Shown: piece after piece, positions 23,598-31,224 of the stretch
Position numbering within the stretch: position 1 is the stretch's first letter
Layout of the letters: every line of letters starts with the position of its first letter
NCBI RefSeq assembly: GCF_020097835.1
Contig: NZ_CP083668.1
Coordinates: 62,001-126,000, forward strand
Length of the DNA stretch: 64,000 nt
Direction of reading: 5' to 3'
Origin: Haloprofundus halobius
GTDB lineage: Archaea; Halobacteriota; Halobacteria; Halobacteriales; Haloferacaceae
Notes under the pieces: model-generated
Database searches by the model: none
Told to the model about the DNA's origin: nothing
What the model saw: the letters and a program-made list of their open reading frames with translations, nothing else
Position numbers and translations under genes: made by a program

Positions 23598-23646
23598 TTT
23601 TTCCGCCCCTGAGAGCTGCGGGGCGGCAGAGTCCCGCAGGAGACTC
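23598..23646 (+). promoter_or_regulatory. Oligo-T plus two hairpins before the DUF6610 gene
   Basis: TTTTT, CCGCCCC, loop TGAGAGCTGC, GGGGCGG (23620-23626). Then GAGTC (23629-23633) and GACTC around CCGCAGGA form a second hairpin just before GTG 23650. Confidence 0.75.
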
Positions 23647-23649
23647 CCT

Positions 23650-24663
23650 GTGTCCATTCACGACTTCTCTAGAGCAACCAGCGACAGCGCGACAAACACC
23701 TACGCCGACGCTCGACAGGCGGAGTATGTGGCATTTCTCCATCGCGTCCCATTTGCCATCGACGCGTTGAACCTCGGCTTCCTTACCGGCTTTCGAGAGG
23801 ACTGCAGCTACCAACAACAGCAGTTCCTCAATCTCGACCTACCAGTCGGCATGCTCGACAACGACTTCAAAAATCCAGATCTCGACCGCTACACGGAGCG
23901 AGTTCTGAAACACGAACCCGACGTCGGTATCATCGGTGATGCCTACGATAGTGCAGAGGCCCAGTCGTACGTTCGGGCAGTGCGAGACCTCCAAGAGCAG
24001 GTTCCCAAAACGGAGTTTGTCATCGTCCCAAAATGCAAAGCGGCACTTGAGGAGATACCAGACGACATCGTCGTCGGCTACTCCCGTGGTTACGCGGATA
24101 TTCTGGCACACGAGTTCTCAGATCCAGTGGATTGGCGAGGCCGTCGAGTCCACATCCTCGGAGGTAGTCCACCCAAACAACTCACTGTCGTCGACCAGTT
24201 GACGCAACCGACGCTGACAGGCGACCCACCAGCCGACATCGTCGGCCTCGATTGGAACGGACTCCATCGCGGTGCGCAGTTCGGCGAATTCTGGACGGAT
24301 AGAGGGTGGGACGACAGCGGTCGCGATGCCGACCACCTGACGGTTCGAGCAACGGTCCGCCACGGGCTTGGCCATGTCCGTTCGTTTTGGGAGAATCAAG
24401 GCGTCTGGCCGGAGAAACCGACTGGGTGTAATAACCAGACACAGTATCAACCTCCGACACCGGCCGACCTTCACTCATCGGCCTGCGTCGAGTGTGAAGA
24501 CGACGTCTGGACGGGGTCGCGTGGCCCATTCGTCGCGGAGTACGATACTGGAGAGATTTGTGGGTACTGCTGTTACGATTGTTACTTCACGCACCGCACT
24601 CGGAACCACCTCGAGGAGGTCATGGGCGAGGCCAGTGTCTACATCCCGCCCGCGATGCACTAG
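23650..24663 (+). CDS. DUF6610-like protein
   Basis: 337 residues from GTG 23650. Distinct motifs: 'RVPFAIDALNLGFLTGFRED', 'PVGMLDNDFKNPDLDRY', 'VGIIGDAYDSAEAQSYV', 'FVIVPKCKAALEEIP', 'VGYSRGYADILAHEFSD', 'VHILGGSPPKQL', and 'IVGLDWNGLHRGAQFGEFW'. Alternating buried strands and Gly/Pro loops suggest a TIM-barrel-like or tRNA-guanine transglycosylase-like fold. A C-terminal zinc site C-V-E-C ... C-G-Y-C-C-Y-D-C follows. I recall the family as DUF6610 of haloarchaeal plasmids and viruses; function unknown. Confidence 0.75.
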   Translation: MSIHDFSRATSDSATNTYADARQAEYVAFLHRVPFAIDALNLGFLTGFREDCSYQQQQFLNLDLPVGMLDNDFKNPDLDRYTERVLKHEPDVGIIGDAYDSAEAQSYVRAVRDLQEQVPKTEFVIVPKCKAALEEIPDDIVVGYSRGYADILAHEFSDPVDWRGRRVHILGGSPPKQLTVVDQLTQPTLTGDPPADIVGLDWNGLHRGAQFGEFWTDRGWDDSGRDADHLTVRATVRHGLGHVRSFWENQGVWPEKPTGCNNQTQYQPPTPADLHSSACVECEDDVWTGSRGPFVAEYDTGEICGYCCYDCYFTHRTRNHLEEVMGEASVYIPPAMH

Positions 24664-24711
24664 CACGTTCACACACGGATTTTTCCGACTGATTCCATTT
24701 GCTCGGAAGAG

Positions 24712-24758
24712 TTTTTCTGTCCCCGAAGGGTGCGGGGCATTCCAAACCTGGAGTGCTC
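24712..24758 (+). promoter_or_regulatory. Oligo-T plus two overlapping hairpins before ardC
   Basis: TTTTT, TGTCCCC (24718-24724), loop GAAGGGTGC, GGGGCA (24734-24739). GCATTCC (24738-24744) can instead pair with GGAGTGC (24751-24757). ATG 24771. Confidence 0.78.
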
Positions 24759-24770
24759 GCGAGACAACTC

Positions 24771-25697
24771 ATGGCGAGTAGTGACTACGCAGCGGTGTCG
24801 TTCGACGATTCCGACACCCGACGTGACGAGATGCACAGTACCATCGAGCAGTGGATCAACGACCTTGTCGACTCCGTCGACGACGCGCAAGCGAGTGCAG
24901 AGTTTCAGGCGTGGCTTGACGTCCAACGGCAGTTCCACGATTACTCCTACCGAAACACGCTGCTCATCAAACAGCAGTGTCCTGAAGCGAGTCATGTCGC
25001 CGGATATCGAACGTGGCAAGACGAGTTCGACCGCCACGTCGAGGAAGGTGAACAGGCTATCTGGATTTGGGCACCCATCATCACGAAGCGATGTCCCGAG
25101 TGTGCAAACTCGCCGAGTTACCACGCCAACACTGACTGTGAGTACGACGCGACGCCACCCGAGGAGTGGTCGAGAGGGCTCGTCGGGTTCAAACCAGCTC
25201 CTGTCTTCGATGTATCTCAGACGGAAGGAGAACCGCTTCCCGAACTGGAGACGGCGGCGACGGGCGACGACAACGACCTGGTGCCAGCGCTCAAAGATGC
25301 AGCTGATGAACTCGGTGTGACGGTTCGCATCGTAGATGCCGACGACTGGGAACATGGCGACGCGAAAGGGGTCTGTAAGTATCGGGGCCTACATGACTTC
25401 CAGCCAGTCGTCGAGGCGAGGGCTCGGTCGAACCAAGCAGATCTCGCGGTCACGCTGATTCACGAATACGCCCACGCGCTGCTCCACTTCGATATCGACG
25501 ATGAACCCGAACGGGCAAAACGCGAGGTCGAAGCGGAAGCTGTCGCGTACATCGTCGGTCGATATTTCGGACTCGACACGAGTGGTTCTGCGTTCTATCT
25601 CGCTGCGTGGCAGGGCGATGACTCGGAGGCGATTCAAGAGCGCCTCGGTCGAATCAGTTCCACCGCTCAGGAGATCATTGGGTTACTCGTGGAATAA
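24771..25697 (+). CDS. ardC: ArdC-like antirestriction protein with IrrE-type protease domain
   Basis: 308 residues from ATG 24771. The N-terminal ~100 residues ('WLDVQRQFHDYSYRNTLLI' and 'VAGYRTWQDEFDRHVEEGE', 'AIWIWAPI') match the ArdC-like ssDNA-binding domain. A four-cysteine insertion (C-P-E-C ... C) sits at about 105-125. The C-terminal domain carries 'VTLIHEYAHALLHF' (about 228) with E-V-E-A-E-A-V-A-Y further on, the zinc-peptidase site of the ImmA/IrrE family. ArdC proteins protect incoming plasmid DNA from restriction during conjugation, so this gene marks a transfer-related module. Confidence 0.85.
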   Translation: MASSDYAAVSFDDSDTRRDEMHSTIEQWINDLVDSVDDAQASAEFQAWLDVQRQFHDYSYRNTLLIKQQCPEASHVAGYRTWQDEFDRHVEEGEQAIWIWAPIITKRCPECANSPSYHANTDCEYDATPPEEWSRGLVGFKPAPVFDVSQTEGEPLPELETAATGDDNDLVPALKDAADELGVTVRIVDADDWEHGDAKGVCKYRGLHDFQPVVEARARSNQADLAVTLIHEYAHALLHFDIDDEPERAKREVEAEAVAYIVGRYFGLDTSGSAFYLAAWQGDDSEAIQERLGRISSTAQEIIGLLVE

Positions 25698-25768
25698 CGA
25701 TTCGCACAACCTCTGGAGCATCGATTACAGTCGGCTCCATTGGAATTTTCAGAATCTGATAGAAACGG

Positions 25769-25797
25769 CGTGCTGAATAGAGAGAATGTATTCAGCA
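25769..25797. repeat. Cassette repeat R17 (fused ends)
   Basis: GTGCTGAATA, GAGAGAATG, TATTCAGCA: only the two outer ends facing each other with a few bases between. It marks the left edge of the third cassette group. Confidence 0.65.
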
Positions 25798-25902
25798 AAA
25801 GGGTGTCATTCGTTTCACTCCCTTAGTGGTGGAACAACCGTTAGGTAGGTCTGCGGACTTCATGACCACAAAGATTATTCTAAATGTCACTTATCTCCGA
25901 GT

Positions 25903-26064
25903 ATGCCCACAACGGGGTTCCTTCTCTTCTGGGTGCCAATTGCGTTCGTATTCATCGTCGTTGCTTCGTTCACGGGCACTATACTTGCTCTCCAAGTCTA
26001 CTATGGCAACAGAACTCTGTCTCTCACAGAATTTACGAAGCGATTCAACAACGACAGGAGATAA
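25903..26064 (+). CDS. 53-aa single-pass membrane protein, cassette between R17 and R18
   Basis: ATG 25903, TAA 26062-26064. A transmembrane helix starts almost at the N-terminus (about 5-30, 'FVFIVVASFTGTILAL'), followed by a basic cytoplasmic part 'EFTKRFNNDRR'. Not homologous to the other 53-residue cassette protein apart from size. Short, so moderate confidence. Confidence 0.6.
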   Translation: MPTTGFLLFWVPIAFVFIVVASFTGTILALQVYYGNRTLSLTEFTKRFNNDRR

Positions 26065-26115
26065 TTACATTTTCTACACTGAGCTATTCAGGTAGCATGC
26101 ATCAAGTGCCGAGCC

Positions 26116-26148
26116 AGTGACCGAGACGCGCACTGTATGTAACACCGA
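26116..26148 (-). repeat. Cassette repeat R18 (inverted, right end)
   Basis: GTGACCGAGACGCGCACTGT, ATGTAACACC. Right end only, 15 bases before R19, so two right ends lie in tandem. Confidence 0.7.
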
Positions 26149-26163
26149 GGTCGAAAAAGCTGC

Positions 26164-26247
26164 GTGACCGACTCGCGCACTCTATTCAGCAGCACCTCTA
26201 CGAACTGCCAAGGTTCAATCAGAAACACCATGCGAGATACAGAGGGT
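26164..26247 (-). repeat. Cassette repeat R19 (inverted, full, type B)
   Basis: GTGACCGACTCGCGCACTCT, ATTCAGCAGCACC, TGCCAAGGTTCAATCAGAAA, CATGCGAGATACAGAGGG. All type B blocks present. Confidence 0.88.
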
Positions 26248-26383
26248 GTAATCAGCACGATAACGCCTTTCTATTTAGTGAACTAATTTCTGTCTGTCGA
26301 GTATAGCGCGCTGAAAACGGAGTATCTATCCAGGAACGGGCTGCTCTGTCAAGAGAGCATCTCGTCTCTCATTGGGAATTGAT

Positions 26384-26893
26384 ATGGGGCTTTATTATTT
26401 TGCCAGTGAAATCAGTGGTATGACGCTTGATGTAGAGGTTCCGGAATCACCGGACCTCTCGAACCGAGGGATGCCACGCGAGTTTGAGTGGCAGGAAGAA
26501 ACGCTCGGATCAGAGGACTTCTACCGCGAGGATATCGAAGATCTACTTCAGGAGGGTGCGTGGAAGGAGGGATTCAACGAGTGGACCGAGTACACGAATC
26601 TCGACGAAGAGCAGGTCCAAATCGTCAGCGACCTTGGCCTGTTCCAGGCGTTCGACTTCTACTGGGACCCAACCGAAGATCGTCTTCGCTTCGATGCCCC
26701 GACGATTCCGGACGACTGGCGGGAGCAAGACGCGACCGAATCACTCGATTCGAGTGCGGTTTCGATGATTGATGCCGCGTTAGATGATCTCGGCCGAGCT
26801 ATGCAGGAGGTACTGGAGAACTACCTTGAACGGAACGACGAAGCGTCCGATTATGGTTGGGGTGAGGAGACCTACGGAAAACGCGGAGAGTGA
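26384..26893 (+). CDS. Acidic soluble protein, cassette between R19 and R20
   Basis: 169 residues from ATG 26384 (a TTG four codons earlier is possible). Acidic, aromatic-rich: 'GLYYFASEISGMTLDVEVP', 'WKEGFNEWTEYTNLDEEQ', 'GLFQAFDFYWDPTEDRLRF'. A C-terminal helix 'IDAALDDLGRAMQEVLENYL'. No signal peptide or membrane helix; it is the one cassette gene here that does not look like an envelope protein. Function unknown. Confidence 0.78.
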   Translation: MGLYYFASEISGMTLDVEVPESPDLSNRGMPREFEWQEETLGSEDFYREDIEDLLQEGAWKEGFNEWTEYTNLDEEQVQIVSDLGLFQAFDFYWDPTEDRLRFDAPTIPDDWREQDATESLDSSAVSMIDAALDDLGRAMQEVLENYLERNDEASDYGWGEETYGKRGE

Positions 26894-27318
26894 CCCCAGT
26901 GTGGTTTCTCGCTGCCGCGACCCATAGATACCAATAGAAGCCACGTTTGACGCGCATGATTGCACGATTGAGGTCCATCTCGGGAATCGGCGCAGCTGGC
27001 GAAGAAAAACGAAAGTCTCCTTCTCTCTACTGAGTGGTATGTCATCTGTGTCTCCACTTCGTCCCCTCATAGCAGGACAATTGCTCGGTAACCGATACGC
27101 GATGTGTATTCAACACGCTCGCTGAAACCTATCACCGACTGAGGATTTCACCAAGGCCAATCATCTTTATCTGACAATATCTTTCTGTGCGAGAAAGCCT
27201 ATAACTGGAGATCAACAACGCCGGTGTATGTCTAGTTGGCTCTGTTGAAATCCTCTACTTTAGACATTCAAACACGCGAAACAACTGCTCATCTACGTGC
27301 GTATTGAGCAGATGTTGA
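26894..27318. other. Intergenic region with R20 and an IS5-like end
   Basis: No intact gene. Holds repeat R20 (27088-27150) and, at about 27238, GGCTCTGTTGAAATCCTC, which resembles terminal sequences of IS5-type haloarchaeal elements; a matching GATTTCAACAGA lies beside R16. Confidence 0.5.
27088..27150 (-). repeat. Cassette repeat R20 (inverted, right half)
   Basis: GTAACCGATACGCGATGTGT, ATTCAACACG, CTGAAACCTATCACCGACTG. Same type as R1 and R16. Closes the third cassette group. Confidence 0.75.
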
Positions 27319-28098
27319 CTACAGTGCAAGATAGGGTCCGACGACGATGAGTACAATACCTGATACCACTTTTAACCTCGCAGGGTTAATCAGGTGAGCC
27401 ACCTTCCACCCGGCGACAACGCCTGCGAGTAATGGGAGGCCAACTAACACTGCGAGTGGCACCGACACGTTGCCTTGGATGAGGTATCCTGTGGTTGCAA
27501 ACGCTGCAATGAAGATTGATTGTACCTGAGCGACAGCAAGAGCCAGCAACATTGGGACACCAATTAGGATCAGTGCCGGAACTGCGATCACAGGGCCCCC
27601 GACACCTAATAAACCGCTGGTGACTCCGAGAGCGAATCCTAAGACGCCGAGGACGACCTGTCCCTCTCGTCTTGCTACATTTAGCTGGTATAATGGACTG
27701 AGATCACGCCGTTCACGATAGACAATAGTGATACCAGTCGCCATCGCAACGATACCCAATAGGAGTCCGAAGATCGTTCTCGGAACGAAGGAGTTCACGT
27801 ATGCACCGATGAGGGCCCCAATAATACACGAGAGACTGAGTATAAGCGCCATCGCGCGCGCTTCGCCGGTTTTCAGCTCCCCAGAGTGAACATATGCAGC
27901 ACTTCCGACTATACCAGTCGCGATAAATGTCGCATGTGCAGTTCCCGCGACTGTACCCGACGAAACAGGTGTAAGCGAATATAATGCAATCGTCACAAAA
28001 ATACCCCCTGGGCCAATTGTCGTAATGCCGATGCCAGAGAGGAATGCGATTACCATTAGCACGATGATGAGCGGGAAACCAATTGCAAAATCGAACAT
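27319..28098 (-). CDS. TSUP (TauE/SafE-like) membrane permease
   Basis: 259 residues from ATG 28098; an upstream start would add a non-hydrophobic head. About eight membrane helices in two halves. 'GIGITTIGPGGIFVTIALY' near the start and 'GVTSGLLGVGGPVIAVPALI' in the second half are the paired Gly-rich signatures of the TSUP family, which export or import sulfite, sulfoacetate or similar anions. Substrate unknown. Next to an IS end, transcribed away from the amidase. Confidence 0.88.
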   Translation of the reverse strand: MFDFAIGFPLIIVLMVIAFLSGIGITTIGPGGIFVTIALYSLTPVSSGTVAGTAHATFIATGIVGSAAYVHSGELKTGEARAMALILSLSCIIGALIGAYVNSFVPRTIFGLLLGIVAMATGITIVYRERRDLSPLYQLNVARREGQVVLGVLGFALGVTSGLLGVGGPVIAVPALILIGVPMLLALAVAQVQSIFIAAFATTGYLIQGNVSVPLAVLVGLPLLAGVVAGWKVAHLINPARLKVVSGIVLIVVGPYLAL

Positions 28099-28214
28099 CC
28101 TATCCAACCCGTTTTTTTGATACGATATAGTCTCTGCGAACATAATAACAGGGAGATACAAAATTGCTTGATTATCACGGACGATCTGTCCGGTCTTTTC
28201 GGCGGTGGCAGCAA

Positions 28215-28300
28215 GAAACGTGCGTGGTTGCCCACCAAGCAGAACTTGGTAGATAATTAGCTTGTGCGGTGGGGGGCGCTAAGGCCCCTTCCTCCGCGAG
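28215..28300. mobile_element. Remnant end of an IS200/IS605-type element
   Basis: A hairpin ACCAAG-CAGAA-CTTGGT (about 28228-28246) is followed by TTAGCTTGTGCGGTG and GCGCTAAGGCCCCTTCCTCC. The TTAGCTTGTGCGG and CTAAG...CCTCC blocks recur, inverted, at 53302-53392. No transposase gene is left here. Confidence 0.55.
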
Positions 28301-28409
28301 TGCCGGGCAGGGGAGTTCGCAAACCTAAGCACTCTCTATCCTCTATAGAACCGGAAGTCTGTGCAGTGCTACACAATCACTATGTTGCTCTCCGTTCGAG
28401 TTACAACCA

Positions 28410-29714
28410 ATGTCTGAACAGATCCACGACGTACTCGAAGTAGACGAATTCACACTTGGACTTGTTGGCCCTGAACAGGAATCAGGAGGCACTGTCACTG
28501 ACGGCGGAACTGTGAAAACGCACACTCCAGCCGGATGCTGGGGTCCTATGATTACACCACAGTTCCGCGGCGGACACGAAGTCACGCGCCCAATCTACAT
28601 TGAGAACGCCGAACCTGGCGATGCCCTGGTCGTCCGAATCAAGGATGTCGAAGTAACGAGCATTGCCACAAGTACCGGGAGCATGGCAGAACGGGCGGAT
28701 GCATTTGGTGATGATCCCTTCGTTGACCACCGCTGCCCAGAATGTGGAACGGAATGGCCGAAAACAGTTGTTGAAGGAACCGGTGAAGGCGCAATTCGAT
28801 GTGCAGAATGCGGGGCGAATGCCTCCTCATTCGGCTTCGAATATGGATACACCGTCGTCTTCGATGACGACAAAACAGTCGGTATTACGGTCGGCGAAGA
28901 CGGTGCCCACGACCTCGCTACACGAGCAGACGAAGCACTCGCACTCCCCGAGAACTCACGACAGCACCCAATCTTGCTGTACGAACCTGATGAGGTTCCG
29001 GGTACACTTGGGCGGCTCCGACCATTCATCGGCAACATCGGCACGACACCCGCAATCGAACTTCCAGACTCGCACAACGCTGGAGACTTCGGGCAATTTC
29101 TCATCGGTGCCGAACACGACTGGGGGCTTCCAGATGAAGACGCACTTGAAGCACGTACTGACGGCCACCTCGACTCGAACGACGTCCGGCCAGGGGCGAC
29201 CCTCATCTGTCCAGTCCGTGTCGACGGAGCCGGTCTCTACGTCGGTGACCTCCACGCAAATCAGGGTGATGGTGAACTCTCGTTACACACGACTGACGTG
29301 AGTGGGAAGACCGAACTCGAAGTCGAGGTTATCAAAGGACTCGAATTGGATGGCCCGCTTCTCCTGCCAAACGAGGAAGACCTGCCTCACATTGCAAAAC
29401 CATACACTGACAGTGAGCGTGAGGCTGGAGATGAACTTGCATCTGAATACAGTGTGGACTCCGTACACGATGCTGGCCCCATCCAAGTTATTGGGTCAGG
29501 TGCAACGATTAATGACGCCACACAGAACGCGTTCGACAGAGCGAGCGCATTACTCGATATGACTGAAGGTGAGGTCCGTGCACGCTGTACATTCACCGGA
29601 GGTGTTGAAATCGCTCGACTTCCGGGTGTGGTTCAACTGTCGATGCTCGTCCCGATGGAGAAACTCGAAGAAGTTGGGCTAGCAGAGACGGTCAAGAGCC
29701 AGTACAACCTCTAG
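28410..29714 (+). CDS. Acetamidase/formamidase family protein
   Basis: 434 residues. Opening 'TPAGCWGPMITPQFRGGHE' and 'NAEPGDALVVRIKDVEVTS' are typical of the acetamidase/formamidase fold, which hydrolyses short amides to ammonia and the acid. A four-cysteine zinc ribbon (C-P-E-C ... C-A-E-C, about 110-135) is inserted, and 'DLHANQGDGELSLHTTDVSG' (about 275) is the conserved metal/catalytic region. Ends near 'GVVQLSMLVPMEKLEEVGLA'. Single gene; may serve nitrogen supply. Confidence 0.88.
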   Translation: MSEQIHDVLEVDEFTLGLVGPEQESGGTVTDGGTVKTHTPAGCWGPMITPQFRGGHEVTRPIYIENAEPGDALVVRIKDVEVTSIATSTGSMAERADAFGDDPFVDHRCPECGTEWPKTVVEGTGEGAIRCAECGANASSFGFEYGYTVVFDDDKTVGITVGEDGAHDLATRADEALALPENSRQHPILLYEPDEVPGTLGRLRPFIGNIGTTPAIELPDSHNAGDFGQFLIGAEHDWGLPDEDALEARTDGHLDSNDVRPGATLICPVRVDGAGLYVGDLHANQGDGELSLHTTDVSGKTELEVEVIKGLELDGPLLLPNEEDLPHIAKPYTDSEREAGDELASEYSVDSVHDAGPIQVIGSGATINDATQNAFDRASALLDMTEGEVRARCTFTGGVEIARLPGVVQLSMLVPMEKLEEVGLAETVKSQYNL

Positions 29715-29736
29715 TTCACACAGATGCAAGGAGGAA

Positions 29737-29898
29737 GCCCATCCCTTTAGGGGTGGCAGACGTCTTCGAGTGAAGGCACACCCTGTCAGTGTGTGCTGCC
29801 GTCAGGGACGCTGAACCTGAACAGCGAGTTCCGCGCCTACTCCGTAACGGAGGCAGAAGGGGAGTCCACTGACAAGCCCATGACTTCAGTCGTGGGTC
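29737..29898. mobile_element. Non-autonomous IS200/IS605-type MITE
   Basis: Left end GATGCAAGGAGGAAGCCCAT with a CCC...GGGG hairpin; right end GGGAGTCCACTGACAAGCCC followed by ATGACTTCAGTCGTGGGTC, whose ACTTCAG... palindrome is the typical terminal hairpin. The same left end is found inverted at 39306-39345 and the right end at 42062-42112. About 160 bases, no coding capacity. Confidence 0.7.
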
Positions 29899-30161
29899 AC
29901 TGACCCACCTCGCATTGCAGGGAACAATTTCATTGTCGCATCAGACGAAAGGGTATCGTTGAGCGAGACTCGTTCGTCTTCAATCAAGATACGGACACTT
30001 GGACGAATTTTGTCTTCCTCGTCGACAAGTTGTGATGCAGTGCGTGGATACGTCGAGACGAATGACTCGACGGCATCTTGTACTGAATTGCCGTCCACTG
30101 TGAGTTCAATCGTCTTTTCACCAGTTACAGACCGGAGCGGACCGTACACGAGTACCTTCAT
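29886..30161 (-). CDS. MoaD/SAMP-like ubiquitin-fold protein with extended C-terminus
   Basis: 91 residues, beta-grasp fold: 'MKVLVYGPLRSVTGEKTIEL' start, 'VSLNDTLSSDATMKLFPAM' before the C-terminal R-G-G. Normally the protein ends at the double glycine, which is adenylated and thiocarboxylated for molybdopterin synthesis or conjugated to proteins. Here SVTHD follows; the codons for H-D and the stop lie inside the right end of the MITE at 29737-29898. The protein would need trimming to work, or is inactive. Assignment to MoaD versus SAMP is open. Confidence 0.78.
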   Translation of the reverse strand: MKVLVYGPLRSVTGEKTIELTVDGNSVQDAVESFVSTYPRTASQLVDEEDKIRPSVRILIEDERVSLNDTLSSDATMKLFPAMRGGSVTHD

Positions 30162-30217
30162 AGCTCAATAGCAGAGTTGAACAGATTAGGTTCTTTGGTG
30201 CGTACTTCTGGAGGAGG

Positions 30218-30357
30218 TTACTCGACGCGGTCTCTTTGCGTATCCCGTTCTACGCGAATTTTATCGTATAGTGTCGTGACATGCCTTCCTTCCTCGAAAA
30301 GAGTAGTCGACCGGTTTCTTCGCTGAGCGTAATTGTCGTCACCACTTCGGGCCGTTT
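30218..30357 (-). pseudogene. Diadenylate cyclase (DacZ-like) 3' fragment, copy B
   Basis: About 133 bases nearly identical to 32299-32432: it encodes 'RPEVVTTITLSEE' then 'LFEEGRHVTTLYDKIR', with a one-base shift in the middle. The break point is exactly at the end of CACTTCGGGCCG. A direct repeat of copy A, on the other side of the toxin-antitoxin genes. Confidence 0.65.
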
Positions 30358-30398
30358 TGAGACGTGGGTTTTGGTCGCCCGGCTGTGGTGGTCGCAGT

Positions 30399-30815
30399 TC
30401 ATTGCCGCTCGGTTTGTTCGTCCCACCGCTTCTTATCCAACCACTTCGAGAGTTCGTCTCGTTCGGCCGTCTCGCCCTCGAGCGCCTCGTACTCGGCTTC
30501 CGCACGGTCGAGAAGCGTCTGTTCAACGTCGGGGTCCGTTGACCCACCGACGTAGTCAGCCCACGACGGGAACTCGGTGTCGACGGCGCGATCTATCGCC
30601 CGGAGAATGCGTTGATGCTCGATATCTGAGCGTCCAAGTTCTTCGAGTACGAGCAGCGAGAGATCACGGGCGTCCGCAAGAACACGTTGGGTATCGTCGG
30701 CCGTGACTCGTCCGTCGTCGCCTCTCTCGGTGTGGTCGACAATCGCGTTGGCGAGCGAACGGATTGCTTCACGTTCGGGTTGGTCTATCGGGTCGTCTGT
30801 TTCGTGTGCGGTCAT
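30399..30815 (-). CDS. Helical protein of a possible two-gene stress module
   Basis: 138 residues, acidic, almost entirely helical: 'AIRSLANAIVDHTERGDDGR', 'ARDLSLLVLEELGRSDIEHQ', 'RAIDRAVDTEFPSWADYVGG'. Its ATG overlaps the stop of the 38-aa gene upstream (GCATGACC). Position between decayed mobile elements and two TA pairs hints at a TA-like or abortive function, but no family is recognised. Confidence 0.65.
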   Translation of the reverse strand: MTAHETDDPIDQPEREAIRSLANAIVDHTERGDDGRVTADDTQRVLADARDLSLLVLEELGRSDIEHQRILRAIDRAVDTEFPSWADYVGGSTDPDVEQTLLDRAEAEYEALEGETAERDELSKWLDKKRWDEQTERQ

Positions 30816-30928
30816 GCGGAGAGTTCTCCAAAAGTTGTTTTCTCTGCGGATTCTGCGCAGAGTCGGTTCAGTTCGTGTCGTGTCTTGGCGTCGTCAAAGT
30901 CGATGTTCGCGAGTTCGTCCAAGAGCAT
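30812..30928 (-). CDS. 38-aa peptide overlapping the helical protein gene
   Basis: ATG 30928, TGA 30812-30814, four-base overlap with the next gene. 'MLLDELANIDFDDAKTRHEL' then 'NRLCAESAEK': amphipathic helices. Could be an antitoxin-like partner or a truncated remnant. Low confidence because of size. Confidence 0.45.
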   Translation of the reverse strand: MLLDELANIDFDDAKTRHELNRLCAESAEKTTFGELSA

Positions 30929-30984
30929 ACTCGCAACTGTCGCTCAATGTGGCTTAAACGTACGCGTCGGGCGTATAGTCGTGT

Positions 30985-31215
30985 TTAGTTTGGAGCATTG
31001 AGCCAGCCAGCAAATGCTTGGAGCACTTTTCGGCGGTTTGCGGCTCACCGTGGTTGAAGCAATTTGAGAAGGAAAAAGTGCGGTGCTTGAGCTCTCAAAA
31101 ATTCGTTCGATGGCGTTCAGATTTTCAGTTCGTTCAGTTTGAAATCGGAGTCCAGCTCTGGCCAGCGCAGTTTGGAGGTGTTGAGCACCATCGACCAGAA
31201 ACACAGCAAATTCGA
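30985..31215 (-). pseudogene. IS6-family transposase C-terminal remnant
   Basis: 'VFLVDGAQHLQTALARAGLR' followed by 'FQTERTENLNAIERIF' matches the C-terminal part of haloarchaeal IS6-type transposases; the remaining residues continue in other frames with the expected Ser/Arg-rich helix. N-terminal catalytic domain missing. Confidence 0.7.
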
Positions 31216-31224
31216 CATCGTGTT

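Noticed and set aside
8509-24740. Oligo-T plus hairpin as intrinsic terminators of the genes upstream
   Set aside because: The T-run precedes the hairpin on the coding strand; on the other strand the hairpin is followed by A, not T. The elements sit at fixed short distance before start codons, so a leader role fits better, although the T-run itself could also end upstream transcripts.
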